From NCBI GenBank assembly GCA_025935925.1, contig JAICUI010000001.1:1-64000 (forward strand): a stretch of 64,000 nucleotides of DNA, in the 5' to 3' direction. The notes below the pieces were generated by a model. That model searched no databases and was not told the DNA's origin. It saw only the letters and a program-made list of their open reading frames with translations. Shown piece by piece: positions 34,330 to 43,687 of this stretch. This DNA comes from Chloroflexota bacterium (GTDB taxonomy: Bacteria > Chloroflexota > Limnocylindria > Limnocylindrales > CSP1-4). How positions within the stretch are numbered: the first letter of the stretch is position 1; each line of letters begins with the position of its first letter. The position numbers were made by a program, and so were the translations under genes.

Positions 34330-35703
34330 ATGATCTCGCGCGTCCTGATCGCCAACCGCGGCGAGATCGCCCTCCGGATCCTGCGCGCGTGCCGCACGCT
34401 CGGCCTCGAATCGGTCGTCGCGTACTCCGAGGCCGACCGCAGCTCGCTCCCGGCGATGCTCGCGGACGAGGCCATCTGCATCGGCCCCGCCGACGCCCGC
34501 CGCTCGTACCTCTCGGCGCCCGCGCTGATCTCCGCCGCCCTCGTCACGGGCTGCGACTCGATCCACCCGGGCTACGGGTTCCTGTCCGAGGACGACGCCT
34601 TCGCCGACGCCGTCCGGGAGCACGGCCTCACCTTCATCGGTCCCTCGGCGAACGTGCTCGAGCGGTTCGCCTCGAAGGAGGAGACCCGCCGGCTGCTCGC
34701 CCAGTACGGCCTCCCCACGATCCCCGGGTCGGGTCTGCTCGTCGACGACGCGATGGCCCTCGAGGAGGCGGAGCGCATCGGCTACCCGGTCCTCGTCAAG
34801 CCGTCAGCGGGCGGCGGCGGAAAGGGGATGCGCATGGTCCGCTCGCCGCGCGAGCTCGCCGGGATCCTGCCGATCTGCCGCTCGGAGGCGAAGGCGGCCT
34901 TCGGCGACGACTCGCTGTACCTCGAGCGCTGGCTCGAGGACAACCGCCACGTCGAGATCCAGGTCGCGGTCGACCGGTTCGGTCACGGCGTCCACCTGTG
35001 GGAGCGTGACTGCTCCGTCCAGCGGCGGCACCAGAAGATCATCGAGGAGTCGCCGTCGCCCGCGATGACGGCCGCCGGGCGGCAGGAGCTCGCCGAGCGC
35101 GCGATCAAGGCCATCGTCGCCGCGGGCTACGAGAACGTCGGCACCCTCGAGTTCCTCGTCGACAATGACGGCAACGCCTACTTCATCGAGATCAACTGCC
35201 GGATCCAGGTCGAGCACCCCGTGACCGAGATGCTCACGGGCCTCGACCTCGTCGCGCTGCAGATCCGCATCGCGGCGGGCGAGCCGCTCGGGATCACGCA
35301 GGCCGACATCCCGCAGCGCGGCCACGCGATCGAGTTCCGGATCAACGCCGAGGACGCCGCGCACGACTTTCGGCCGAGCACGGGAACGATCGAGCGGTTC
35401 AATGCGCCTGGCGGCCCGGGCGTCCGGTTCGACTCGCACGCGTACGCGGGCTACGAGATCCCGCCCTATTACGACTCGCTGCTGGGCAAGCTCGTCGTCT
35501 GGGGCCCGACACGCGAGGCGGCCATCGCCCGCGGGCACGCGGCGCTGGGTGAGCTTGTGCTCGACGGCGTCGTGACCAACACACCGATCCACCGCGCGCT
35601 GCTGTCGTCCGAGCCGTTCCTCGAGGGCCGGTTCACCACGAATCTCCTCGACCGCGTGGGGAGCGCCGCGTTCCTCGCGGCCGCGGAGCGGACGCCCGCA
35701 TGA
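34330..35703 (+). CDS. accC: Acetyl-CoA carboxylase biotin carboxylase subunit
   Basis: 457-aa ATP-grasp enzyme that carboxylates biotin on BCCP. RVLIANRGEIALRILRACRTLGL opens the chain. Also seen: GYGFLSEDDAFADAV, the glycine-rich KPSAGGGGKGMRMV, ERDCSVQRRHQKIIEESPSP and YFIEINCRIQVEHPVTEM with the catalytic Glu/Asn/Arg set. Full length for the family. It begins right after the stop of the BCCP-like gene. Confidence 0.96.
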   Translation: MISRVLIANRGEIALRILRACRTLGLESVVAYSEADRSSLPAMLADEAICIGPADARRSYLSAPALISAALVTGCDSIHPGYGFLSEDDAFADAVREHGLTFIGPSANVLERFASKEETRRLLAQYGLPTIPGSGLLVDDAMALEEAERIGYPVLVKPSAGGGGKGMRMVRSPRELAGILPICRSEAKAAFGDDSLYLERWLEDNRHVEIQVAVDRFGHGVHLWERDCSVQRRHQKIIEESPSPAMTAAGRQELAERAIKAIVAAGYENVGTLEFLVDNDGNAYFIEINCRIQVEHPVTEMLTGLDLVALQIRIAAGEPLGITQADIPQRGHAIEFRINAEDAAHDFRPSTGTIERFNAPGGPGVRFDSHAYAGYEIPPYYDSLLGKLVVWGPTREAAIARGHAALGELVLDGVVTNTPIHRALLSSEPFLEGRFTTNLLDRVGSAAFLAAAERTPA

Positions 35704-35803
35704 CCGCCCGTCCTCGTCGCGTCTTGCAGCCCTGCACGCAAGCCGCGGCAGGCGCGCAGCCGCCCGCGGCACACTGTCCGCAGACCATTCCCTGGAGCCG
35801 TTC

Positions 35804-36322
35804 GTGACCGACACCGCGACCCCCGAGACCGCGCCGCCCACCGTTGGCGCCACGACGCCGACCCCGACCCCCGGCCCGGTCCACAGCGTCCGCGAGATCG
35901 AGGCGCTCATCCCGCACCGCTGGCCGATCCTGCTCGTCGACCGGATCGTCGAGTACGACGCCGACGCCCGGCGCATCGTCGGGATCAAGGCCGTCACGGC
36001 GACCGAGTGGTTCTTCCAGGGCCACTTCCCGGGCCTGCCGGTGATGCCCGGCGTGCTCCAGGTGGAGGCGCTCGCGCAGACGATGGCGGTCTACGTCGCG
36101 AAGCAGCCGGGCTTCGGGGACCGCATCGGGCTGTTCGCCGGCATCGACGAGGTGCGCTTCAAGCGGGTCGTCGTGCCGGGCGACACGCTGCGCCTCGAGA
36201 TCACGATGGAGAAGCTCGGCAGCCGGTTCGGCAAGGGCCGGGGCGTCGCGAGCGTCGACGGCGAGGTCGCGTGCGAAGGGCTGCTCAGCTTCGTCATCCC
36301 GCCGGTTGGCGTCCTCCGATGA
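35804..36322 (+). CDS. fabZ: 3-hydroxyacyl-ACP dehydratase FabZ
   Basis: 172-aa hot-dog-fold dehydratase. After about 28 disordered Thr/Pro residues comes IEALIPHRWPILLVDRI; the catalytic His is in FFQGHFPGLPVMPGVLQVEALAQ together with the conserved Glu. GTG 35804 has GGAG at about 35793. It lies 100 bases after accC with no obvious promoter, and its stop overlaps the next ATG. The fold cannot distinguish FabZ from the isomerase FabA alone, but the HFPG/PG-L-E pattern favours FabZ. Confidence 0.92.
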   Translation: MTDTATPETAPPTVGATTPTPTPGPVHSVREIEALIPHRWPILLVDRIVEYDADARRIVGIKAVTATEWFFQGHFPGLPVMPGVLQVEALAQTMAVYVAKQPGFGDRIGLFAGIDEVRFKRVVVPGDTLRLEITMEKLGSRFGKGRGVASVDGEVACEGLLSFVIPPVGVLR

Positions 36323-37065
36323 CCCGGATCGCGGTGCTCAGCGACGTCCACGGCAACCTGCTCGCGCTCGAGGCCGTGCTCAAGCAGATCAAGAAGGATC
36401 GCCCCGACGCCGTGCTCGTCGCCGGCGACCTCGTCATGAACGGACCGGATCCGAACGGGACCGTCGACGCGCTGCGGGCGCTCGAGGGCGACGGCGCGCT
36501 CGTCGTGTCGGGCAACACCGACATCGCGGTCGGCGACTTCGACTACGGCGCGGCGTTCCCGCAGTACCAGGACGGCGTCCCGGACACGATCACGGTCGCC
36601 GCCGAGTGGGCGCACGACGAGCTCGGCGACGACGAGCTCGACTGGCTGCGCCGGCTGCCGGCCGAGCGGCGGATGCGGACCGCCGACGACACGCTCGTGC
36701 TGGTGGTGCACGCCTCGCCCGGAAGCCAGACGCGGGGCTTCGACCAGTCGCTGGACGCCAACATCGTGTTCGAGCGTGCGGCCGCCACCGACGCGCGCAT
36801 CATCTGCGTCGGGCACACGCACGTGCCGGAGGTCCGCGACCTGGGCTGGAAGGTGATCGTCAACGACGGCTCCGCCGGGTACGTCTTCGACGGCGACCCC
36901 ACCGCCTCGTGGGCGATGGTCACGGTCGCCGACGGCGAGGCGAGGGCCGAGATCCGGCGCACCGAGTACGACGTGCTGACGGTGGCGAACGCGATCTCCG
37001 CCCGCGGCCTGCCGGGCGACGTGTATCGCGCGGCCACGGTGCGCACCGGGAAGCTGGTCCGATGA
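36319..37065 (+). CDS. Metallophosphoesterase (YfcE/phosphodiesterase-like)
   Basis: 248-aa calcineurin-fold enzyme. Metal-binding motifs: VLSDVHGNLLAL, LVAGDLVMNGP, VVSGNTD, VVHASPGS and ICVGHTHVPEV. It is enclosed between fabZ and fabF with four-base overlaps at both ends, so it is expressed as part of the fatty-acid operon. That position suggests, but does not show, a role with phosphopantetheine or lipid phosphoesters. Confidence 0.88.
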   Translation: MTRIAVLSDVHGNLLALEAVLKQIKKDRPDAVLVAGDLVMNGPDPNGTVDALRALEGDGALVVSGNTDIAVGDFDYGAAFPQYQDGVPDTITVAAEWAHDELGDDELDWLRRLPAERRMRTADDTLVLVVHASPGSQTRGFDQSLDANIVFERAAATDARIICVGHTHVPEVRDLGWKVIVNDGSAGYVFDGDPTASWAMVTVADGEARAEIRRTEYDVLTVANAISARGLPGDVYRAATVRTGKLVR

Positions 37066-38333
37066 GCTGGCGCTGGCCGGATGCGCCGCGGCGCGTCGTC
37101 GTGACCGGGATGGGCGCGCTCAGCGCGCTCGGGCAGGACGTCACCTCCACGTGGGACGGCCTCGTCGCGGGCCGGTCCGGCGTCGCGACGATCGACAGCT
37201 TCGACCCGTCGCGCCTCGACTGCCGGATCGCGGCCGCGGTGAAGGACTTCGACCCGTCGGGCGTCCTCGACCGCAAGGAGACGCGCCGGACCGACCGCTA
37301 CATCCAGTTCGGGTTGGTGGCCGCTCGTCAGGCGCTGGACGACGCCGGGCTGCCGGGCCGGCTCGAGGGCGAGCTCGCGGAGCGGACCGGCGTGCTCCTC
37401 GGGAGCGGCCTCGGCGGCGTCAACACACTGTTCGACAACGTGCTCGTGATGGCCGACCGCGGACCCGACCGGATCTCGCCGTTCTTCATCCCGATGGGCA
37501 TCGCCAACGTCGGCTCCGGCCAGATCGCGATCGCGAGCGGCGCGCTCGGGCCGAACTTCGCCACCGTGTCGGCGTGCGCGACGGGCGGCCACGCGCTGGG
37601 CGAGGCGTGGGAGATCATCCGGCGCGGCGACGCCGACGTCATGATCGCCGGCGGCGTCGAGGCCGGGATCCACGAGGCGACCGTGGGCGGGTTCGCGTCG
37701 ATGAAGGCGCTGTCCACCCGCAACGACGACCCCGAGGCGGCCTCGCGGCCGTTCGACAAGGGTCGCGACGGGTTCGTGATGGGCGAGGGCTGCGGCGTCG
37801 TGATCCTCGAGGCGCTGGACCACGCCGAGGCCCGCGGCGCGACGCCGCTCGCGGAGCTCGTCGGCTACGGGGCCACGGCGGATGCCTCGCACATCACGCT
37901 GCCGGCGCCGGGCGGGATCGGCGCGGTCCGGGCGGCCCGGCACGCGCTCGCGAAGGCGGGCATGGACCCGTCCGAGATCCAGCACGTCAACGCGCATGCG
38001 ACGTCGACGCCCGAGGGCGACAAGGCGGAGCTGCAGGCGATCCGCACGATCTTCGGCGACCACGCGCCCGAGGTGTCCATCACGGCCAACAAGTCGATGC
38101 TCGGCCACACCCTCGGCGCGGCGGGGGCGATCGAGGCGATCGTCACGATCCTGACGATCCGCGAGGGCTGCGTGCCGCCGACGCTCAACCTCGAGGACCC
38201 GGATGACGAAGCGGCCGGGCTCGACATCGTCGCCGGCTCGGCCGCCCGGCGCGGGGTGACCGCGGCCATCTCCAACTCGTTCGGCTTCGGCGGCCAGAAC
38301 ACGGCGCTCGTGTTCCGCCGCTTCGACGCATGA
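37062..38333 (+). CDS. fabF: Beta-ketoacyl-ACP synthase II
   Basis: 423-aa thiolase-fold condensing enzyme for chain elongation. The catalytic Cys is in TVSACATGGHALGEA, with catalytic histidines in VNAHATSTPEGD and NKSMLGHTLGAAGAIEA and the GFGGQN loop near the end. VVVTGMGALSALGQD opens the domain. Overlaps the phosphoesterase and the BCCP gene by four bases each. Confidence 0.96.
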   Translation: MSWRWPDAPRRVVVTGMGALSALGQDVTSTWDGLVAGRSGVATIDSFDPSRLDCRIAAAVKDFDPSGVLDRKETRRTDRYIQFGLVAARQALDDAGLPGRLEGELAERTGVLLGSGLGGVNTLFDNVLVMADRGPDRISPFFIPMGIANVGSGQIAIASGALGPNFATVSACATGGHALGEAWEIIRRGDADVMIAGGVEAGIHEATVGGFASMKALSTRNDDPEAASRPFDKGRDGFVMGEGCGVVILEALDHAEARGATPLAELVGYGATADASHITLPAPGGIGAVRAARHALAKAGMDPSEIQHVNAHATSTPEGDKAELQAIRTIFGDHAPEVSITANKSMLGHTLGAAGAIEAIVTILTIREGCVPPTLNLEDPDDEAAGLDIVAGSAARRGVTAAISNSFGFGGQNTALVFRRFDA

Positions 38334-39070
38334 CCGCGGACGATGCCGCACAGCCGCCGAAGGAGGACGAGGGCGTGATCGAGCCGCACCTCGCCGACGC
38401 CGCGGAGCCGGTGCAGCCGGTGGCCGTCGGGCCGGGCGATCCGGAGCCGCACGCCGGCGAGCCTGCCACCACGGCGGACGGCGGCGCGAACGCCGCCACG
38501 GACGCCGCGACCGCGCCCGGCGGCAACGGGACCGACGGCGGGAGCCTCGCCGACGCGCTGCCGGCCGCGTGGACCGGCGTCACGACGCCCGGGGACGCGT
38601 CGCTCCTGGAGCTCGTCGATCGCCTCGCCGCGGTGCTCGAGCGGAGCGATCTCGCCGAGCTCGAGGTCGCGTCGGGCGGGACGACCATCGTCCTCCGCTC
38701 GCCGGCGGCCGTCGCGGTTCCGATGGCCGCAGGCGCCGCGGTGGCGGCCGGGCTCGCGCCGGTGGCCGACGGCGCCGACGCCGCCGTCGCAGCGGCCGCA
38801 CCCGCCGGCGTCCCGGCTGCGGTGCCGGAGCGGCCGTCGGTCAAGGCGCCGCTGACCGGGATCTACTACGCCGCCCCGTCGCCCGGCGCGCAGCCGTACG
38901 TCGCCGTCGGCAACCACGTGTCGGCGGGGCAGATCATCGGCCTCATCGAGGCGATGAAGCTGTTCAACGAGATCAAGAGCGACCTGTCCGGGCGCGTCGT
39001 CCGGATCTGCGCCGAGAGCGGCTCTCTCGTCAAGGCCAAGCAGCCCCTCATCGAGGTGGAGCCCGCATGA
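38330..39070 (+). CDS. accB: Acetyl-CoA carboxylase biotin carboxyl carrier protein, long linker
   Basis: 246 aa. Residues 1-85 are an acidic, Ala/Pro-rich disordered extension. Residues about 90-125 are the BCCP N-terminal element (LLELVDRLAAVLERSDLAELEVASGGTTIVLRS). The biotinyl domain has LIEAMKLFNEIKSDLSGRV with the biotin-accepting Lys210. Family length is usually 150-170, so it is unusually long. It overlaps fabF and fabH (ATGA), and is separated from accD/accA/accC, where a lysine-less homologue sits instead. Confidence 0.93.
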   Translation: MTADDAAQPPKEDEGVIEPHLADAAEPVQPVAVGPGDPEPHAGEPATTADGGANAATDAATAPGGNGTDGGSLADALPAAWTGVTTPGDASLLELVDRLAAVLERSDLAELEVASGGTTIVLRSPAAVAVPMAAGAAVAAGLAPVADGADAAVAAAAPAGVPAAVPERPSVKAPLTGIYYAAPSPGAQPYVAVGNHVSAGQIIGLIEAMKLFNEIKSDLSGRVVRICAESGSLVKAKQPLIEVEPA

Positions 39071-40281
39071 CGCCGCCCGCGAGTCGCTCCGTCCGCCTCA
39101 CCGGCTGGGGTCGCTACGCCCCGAGCCAGGTCCTGACGAACGCCGACCTCGAGCGGATGGTCGACACCTCCGACGACTGGATCGTGAGCCGCACCGGCAT
39201 CCGCGAGCGGCGCGTCGCGGCCGCACACGAGTCCACGGCGTCGATGGGCGCGGTCGCGGGGCTGCGCGCGATCCACACCGCCGGGCTGCGGCCCGACGAC
39301 ATCGACGTCATCATCCTCGGCACGCTGACGCCGGACTACTGGATGCCGTCGACCGCGGCGCTGGTGAAGGAGGCGATCGGCAACACGCGGGCCTCGGCGT
39401 TCGACGTCATGGCCGCCTGCTCCGGGTTCGTGTACGGCTACGCGACGGCGACCGCGTACATCCAGGCCGGGCTCGCGAAGCACGTCCTCGTCATCGGCTC
39501 GGAGCTGCTGACCCGGTTCCTGGACTTCACGGACCGCGGCACGTGCATCCTGTTCGGCGACGGCGCGGGCGCGGTCGTGCTGTCGGCATCGGAAGAGCCG
39601 ACGTCCCCGGTCGGCATCGAGCTCACGACGGAACCGCAGGGCGCGTACATGATCTGGCTGCCCGCCGGCGGCTCCGTCGCCCCGCCCTCGACGGAGACCA
39701 TCGCGAAGGGCCAGCACAAGATCCGGATGGAAGGCCGCGAGACGTACCGCTTCGCGACCCGGACGCTCGCGTCGACGGCGCTCGCCGCGGTCGGCAAGGC
39801 GGGCTGGACGCAGGACGACGTCGACCTCATCGTCCCGCACCAGGCGAACGTGCGGATCATCGAGGCCGTCGCGAAGGGCCTCGACCTTCCGATGGAGCGG
39901 ATCTACGTCAACCTCGACAGGTACGGCAACACGTCGGCGGCGTCGGTGCCGATCGCGCTCGCGGAGGCCGTCAACGAGGGCCGGGTGAAGGTCGGCGACC
40001 GGATCGTGTTCGTCGCCTTCGGCGCGGGGTTCACGTCGGGCGCGGTCGCCCTTGAGTGGACCGCCGACCCGGCGCGCGGCCGCGACGCCGACGACGCCAT
40101 CCGGCCCGAGAGCGTGCACGTCCGCCCGCCGGTGGACTGGGACTCCGTCGACCCGATCCCGGCCGCCCTCGCCGAGGTCCTCGCGCGGCCGCTGCCGGTG
40201 GACCTCGACCTGTCCGATGTCGTCCCCGACGAGCCGGCCCCTGCGCAGCCCGAGCCCGCCGCGCAGCCGGTCAGTCGCTGA
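39067..40281 (+). CDS. fabH: Beta-ketoacyl-ACP synthase III with C-terminal extension
   Basis: 404-aa initiation condensing enzyme using acyl-CoA and malonyl-ACP. The catalytic Cys is in DVMAACSGFVYGYATA, His in IVPHQANVRIIEA and Asn in NLDRYGNTSAASVPIALAEAV. DTSDDWIVSRTGIRERR is typical near the N-terminus. The enzyme ends around residue 330; the remaining 70 residues (from PARGRDADDAIRP) are acidic and Pro-rich and not part of FabH, with unknown role. Confidence 0.94.
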   Translation: MTPPASRSVRLTGWGRYAPSQVLTNADLERMVDTSDDWIVSRTGIRERRVAAAHESTASMGAVAGLRAIHTAGLRPDDIDVIILGTLTPDYWMPSTAALVKEAIGNTRASAFDVMAACSGFVYGYATATAYIQAGLAKHVLVIGSELLTRFLDFTDRGTCILFGDGAGAVVLSASEEPTSPVGIELTTEPQGAYMIWLPAGGSVAPPSTETIAKGQHKIRMEGRETYRFATRTLASTALAAVGKAGWTQDDVDLIVPHQANVRIIEAVAKGLDLPMERIYVNLDRYGNTSAASVPIALAEAVNEGRVKVGDRIVFVAFGAGFTSGAVALEWTADPARGRDADDAIRPESVHVRPPVDWDSVDPIPAALAEVLARPLPVDLDLSDVVPDEPAPAQPEPAAQPVSR

Positions 40282-40322
40282 TCACGCCGGGCGCGCCGCC
40301 CGGGACCAGGAGGAGTGAGCCC

Positions 40323-41072
40323 ATGATCGACCTGACCGGAAAGGTCGCCCTCGTCACCGGCGGCTCCCGCGGCATCGGGCGGGCCATCGCTCTCCGGCTC
40401 GCGACGCAGGGCGCCGACGTCGCGTTCAGCTACAAGGGCAACCAGGCCGCCGCGGAGTCCACGGCAGCGGAGATCGGGGCCCTGGGCCGGCGGTCCCTCG
40501 CGATCCAGGCGGACGCGCGCGAGCAGGAGGGGGCCGAGGCGCTCGTGAAGCAGGTCCTCGACGCGTTCGGAAAGGTCGACATCCTCGTCAACAACGCCGG
40601 CATCACCCGTGACGACCTGATCATGCGCATGAAGCCCGAGGACTGGACGGACGTCCTCGAGACGAACCTGTTCGGCGCGTTCTACGCGCTCAAGGCCGTG
40701 ACCCGCCCGATGCTCAAGGCGCGGGGCGGACGGATCGTCAACATCACGAGCGTGTCGGGCCAGGCGGGGCAGATGGGCCAGGCCAACTACAGCTCCGCGA
40801 AGGCCGGGCTCATCGGCCTGACGAAGGCGGCCGCGCGCGAGCTCGCGTCGCGCAACATCACGGTCAACGCGGTGGCCCCCGGGTTCGTGCTGACGGAGCT
40901 CACGCAGGACCTCCCGGACGCGCTCAAGACGGAGCTGACCAACCGCACGCCGCTCGGCCGTTTCGGCACCACCGAGGAGGTCGCGAACGCGGTCGCGTTC
41001 CTCGCCTCGGACGAGGCCGCGTACATCACCGGGCAGGTCCTGGCGGTGGACGGCGGCCTGGTGATGATGTAG
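40323..41072 (+). CDS. fabG: 3-oxoacyl-ACP reductase FabG
   Basis: 249-aa short-chain dehydrogenase for the first reduction of fatty-acid elongation. The NADPH motif is TGGSRGIGRAIA (residues 13-24); NNAGITRDDLIMRM contains the NNAG strand; the catalytic Ser is in ITSVSGQAGQ and Tyr/Lys in NYSSAKAG. AGGAGG precedes ATG 40323. It is the last fatty-acid gene here; acpP, fabD and enoyl reductase are not in the window. Confidence 0.94.
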   Translation: MIDLTGKVALVTGGSRGIGRAIALRLATQGADVAFSYKGNQAAAESTAAEIGALGRRSLAIQADAREQEGAEALVKQVLDAFGKVDILVNNAGITRDDLIMRMKPEDWTDVLETNLFGAFYALKAVTRPMLKARGGRIVNITSVSGQAGQMGQANYSSAKAGLIGLTKAAARELASRNITVNAVAPGFVLTELTQDLPDALKTELTNRTPLGRFGTTEEVANAVAFLASDEAAYITGQVLAVDGGLVMM

Positions 41073-41074
41073 CG

Positions 41075-41656
41075 GTGCCGTTCGCCGTCGAGGACACCGC
41101 GATCCCCGAGGTGAAGATCGTCCGGCCACGCCTGTTCGGCGACGAGCGCGGATGGTTCGGGGAGGTCGTCCAGGTCGAGGCGTTCGCGCCGCTCGGGCTG
41201 CCGACGCGGTTCGTCCAGGTCAACCAGTCGCGCTCGGCGCGCGGCGTGGTGCGTGGCCTCCACTTCCAGTGGGACCCGCCGCAGGGCAAGCTCATGCGCG
41301 TCGTCCGGGGACGCGCGTTCATGGTGGCTGCCGACATCCGTCCGGGCTCGCCGACGCTCGGCCAGGTGGTGACGCTCGACGCGTCCGACGAGGAGCCGGT
41401 GCTGTTCTGGGCGCCCGCCTCCTTCGCGCGCGGGTTCGCGGCGCTCGCCGACGTCACGGAGATCGAGTACTTCTGCACCGCGACGTACGACCCGCGCCAC
41501 GAGTCCGGGATCCGCTGGGACGACCCGACGCTCGCCATCGCGTGGCCCGTCGACGCGCCGAGCCTCTCGTCCAAGGACGCCGCCGCGGGCTCGCTCGCGG
41601 ACTGGCTGGCGAGGCCCGAGTCCGGCGCGTTCGCCTGGGGGCCCAGCGCCGGGTAG
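41075..41656 (+). CDS. dTDP-4-dehydrorhamnose 3,5-epimerase family protein
   Basis: 193-aa cupin-fold sugar-nucleotide epimerase. RSARGVVRGLHFQWDPPQGKLMRVVRGRAF holds the catalytic His and substrate-phosphate residues; FARGFAALADVTEIEYFCTATYDPRHESGIRWDDPTLAIAWP is the family C-terminal motif. It has a GTG start two bases after fabG. No other rhamnose genes (rmlA, B, D) are nearby, so the product may differ or the others may lie elsewhere. Confidence 0.87.
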   Translation: MPFAVEDTAIPEVKIVRPRLFGDERGWFGEVVQVEAFAPLGLPTRFVQVNQSRSARGVVRGLHFQWDPPQGKLMRVVRGRAFMVAADIRPGSPTLGQVVTLDASDEEPVLFWAPASFARGFAALADVTEIEYFCTATYDPRHESGIRWDDPTLAIAWPVDAPSLSSKDAAAGSLADWLARPESGAFAWGPSAG

Positions 41657-41727
41657 TCGCTCTGCACGACGCCGGCTGGGACCATCGGCTGGTGCCCGCC
41701 GCCACCCCGTGATGCGAGCATCGCGCC

Positions 41728-43599
41728 ATGCAGCGCCCGCGCCTGCCCGGCGTCCAGTCGGCGATGCCGGTCCGCGGCCGGCCCACGCCCGGGCGGCTGC
41801 ACGCGCTCGCATTCGCGGCGGGCGTGGTGTTCCTCGTGCTCGGGCTCGTCGGATGGATCGCGCACGGCGGCCCGGGGTCCCTCGAGGAGGTGACGCTCGT
41901 CCTCGACCTGACCATCGGCGGGACGCTGCTGTGCACCAGCGCGCTCGTCGGGCGTGCCCGGTCGTCCGAGCTGCGGCGCTCCGCGCAGCTCGCGGTCCTC
42001 CAGCTCGCCGCCCGCCGGATGAGCGCGTCGCAGGGCAGCGAGGAGGTCGGCCGCGCCGTCGTCGAGGAGACCCGCCGCGTCATCGACTACCACAACGCGC
42101 GCGTGTACCTGTTCGCCGCGCCCGACCAGCTGCTGCCGGTCGCGTTCGAGGGGCGCGTGGGCGCGTACGAGCGCGTCGACATGGCGATCCTGCGCACCAC
42201 GCTCGGCGAGGGGTTCACGGGCTGGGTCGCCGAGCACCGGACGCCGCTCAAGGTCGACGACGCGAACCGCGACCCGCGCGGCTCCACGATCCCGGGTACC
42301 GACGACGTGGACGAGTCGATGCTCGTCGTGCCCATGGTCCACGACGACGAGCTGGTCGGCGTGATCACGCTGTCGAAGCTCGGGCTTCGGCAGTTCGACG
42401 ACGACGATCTCCGGCTGCTGCTGATCCTCGCCGACCAGGCGGCCACCGCGTTCACGGGCGCGGCGCACCTCGCCGAGGCCAGGCGCCTGACGGCCGACCT
42501 GCGCCGCCTGCTCGACATGAGCAGCGCGCTGTCGCGATCCCTGGACCCGGTCGCGGTCGCCGACCTGATGGCCGAGCACCTCGCTCGGACGGTCGGGACC
42601 GAACAGGCGCTGATCAGCCTGTGGGACGAGACCAACGACCAGGTGCGCTCCATCGGCTGCTATCCGCCGGGCACGCGCGAGCGGCTGGACGGCTGGTACG
42701 ACCTGGGCGACTACCCGCTGACGCGCCGCGTGATCGCGGACCAGCGCCTCGAGCAGGTCGATGCCGACGACCCGGCCGCCGACGCCGCCGAGGTCGCCTA
42801 CCTGCGGCAGCACGGCTACGGCGGGCTGCTGATGCTGCCGCTGGTCGCCAAGGACCGGGCGATCGGCCTGGTCGAGCTCGCGTTCGAGGGGCGGCCGACG
42901 AGCGACCCGAGCGTGATCACGCTCGCGCGGACGATGACCCACGAGGCCGCGATGGCGCTCGAGAACGCGCGGCTGTACGAGGACGCGCGACGGCTCGCGG
43001 ACCGCGACCCGCTGACCGGGTTCTTCAACCACCGCTACCTCCACGAGCGCCTCGCCGAGGAGGTGGTCCGTGCCGCCCGCTCGCGCCGGCCCGCGAGCGT
43101 CCTCATGCTCGACCTCGACGACTTCAAGCTCGTCAACGACTCGTTCGGGCACGTCTACGGCGACCGCGTGCTGGTCCACGTCGCCGAGCGGATCCGGGAG
43201 GCGCTCCGCCTGTCGGACGTGACCGCCCGCTACGGCGGCGACGAGTTCGCCGTGATCCTCCCCGAGACCGACATGGCCGAGGCGCTCGCCGTCGCGGGGC
43301 GGATCCTCGACGCGTTCAACGCCGCCCCCTTCGCGGCCGAGGGCCGCCGGCCGTTCCCGATCGGCGGGTCGGTGGGCATCGCGTGCTATCCCGACGACGG
43401 CCGCTACGCCACGGAGCTCATCGCCGTCGCGGATCGCCGCCTGTACGAGGCGAAGCGCGGCGGCGGCAACCGGGTGACGGCCGGGCCGGCGACCGACGAT
43501 GCCGTCCTTCCGGCCGCCGATGGTCCCGGGAGCTCGACGCCGCGGACCGCCTCCGCCCCGTCGCTGGTGGGGGCCGAGGTGCGGTCCGGGGAGGCCTGA
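41728..43599 (+). CDS. Membrane GAF-GAF-GGDEF diguanylate cyclase
   Basis: 623 aa. Two transmembrane helices (about 24-45 and 55-75), then two GAF sensor domains (about 95-235 and 255-400), then a GGDEF domain with YGGDEF (503-507 for GGDEF). The RxxD product-inhibition site is intact as RLSD, five residues upstream, so it should make c-di-GMP with feedback control. DPLTGFFNHRYLHERL starts the catalytic domain. The Ala/Ser/Pro tail is disordered. No EAL domain. A second GGDEF gene follows. Confidence 0.92.
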   Translation: MQRPRLPGVQSAMPVRGRPTPGRLHALAFAAGVVFLVLGLVGWIAHGGPGSLEEVTLVLDLTIGGTLLCTSALVGRARSSELRRSAQLAVLQLAARRMSASQGSEEVGRAVVEETRRVIDYHNARVYLFAAPDQLLPVAFEGRVGAYERVDMAILRTTLGEGFTGWVAEHRTPLKVDDANRDPRGSTIPGTDDVDESMLVVPMVHDDELVGVITLSKLGLRQFDDDDLRLLLILADQAATAFTGAAHLAEARRLTADLRRLLDMSSALSRSLDPVAVADLMAEHLARTVGTEQALISLWDETNDQVRSIGCYPPGTRERLDGWYDLGDYPLTRRVIADQRLEQVDADDPAADAAEVAYLRQHGYGGLLMLPLVAKDRAIGLVELAFEGRPTSDPSVITLARTMTHEAAMALENARLYEDARRLADRDPLTGFFNHRYLHERLAEEVVRAARSRRPASVLMLDLDDFKLVNDSFGHVYGDRVLVHVAERIREALRLSDVTARYGGDEFAVILPETDMAEALAVAGRILDAFNAAPFAAEGRRPFPIGGSVGIACYPDDGRYATELIAVADRRLYEAKRGGGNRVTAGPATDDAVLPAADGPGSSTPRTASAPSLVGAEVRSGEA

Positions 43600-43635
43600 G
43601 CCAGTACGGAAGTACCAGGACGCGGCGCCCGACAG

Positions 43636-43641
43636 TACCCT
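43636..43641 (+). promoter_or_regulatory. -10 element before second GGDEF gene
   Basis: TACCCT at 43636-43641 would start transcription near 43648, leaving about 40 bases before GTG 43688, which has GGAGGG at 43681-43686. Confidence 0.45.
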
Positions 43642-43687
43642 CGGGGCGTGTTGCCGCGCGCGGGCGGGCCGGTCATCCTTGGAGGGC

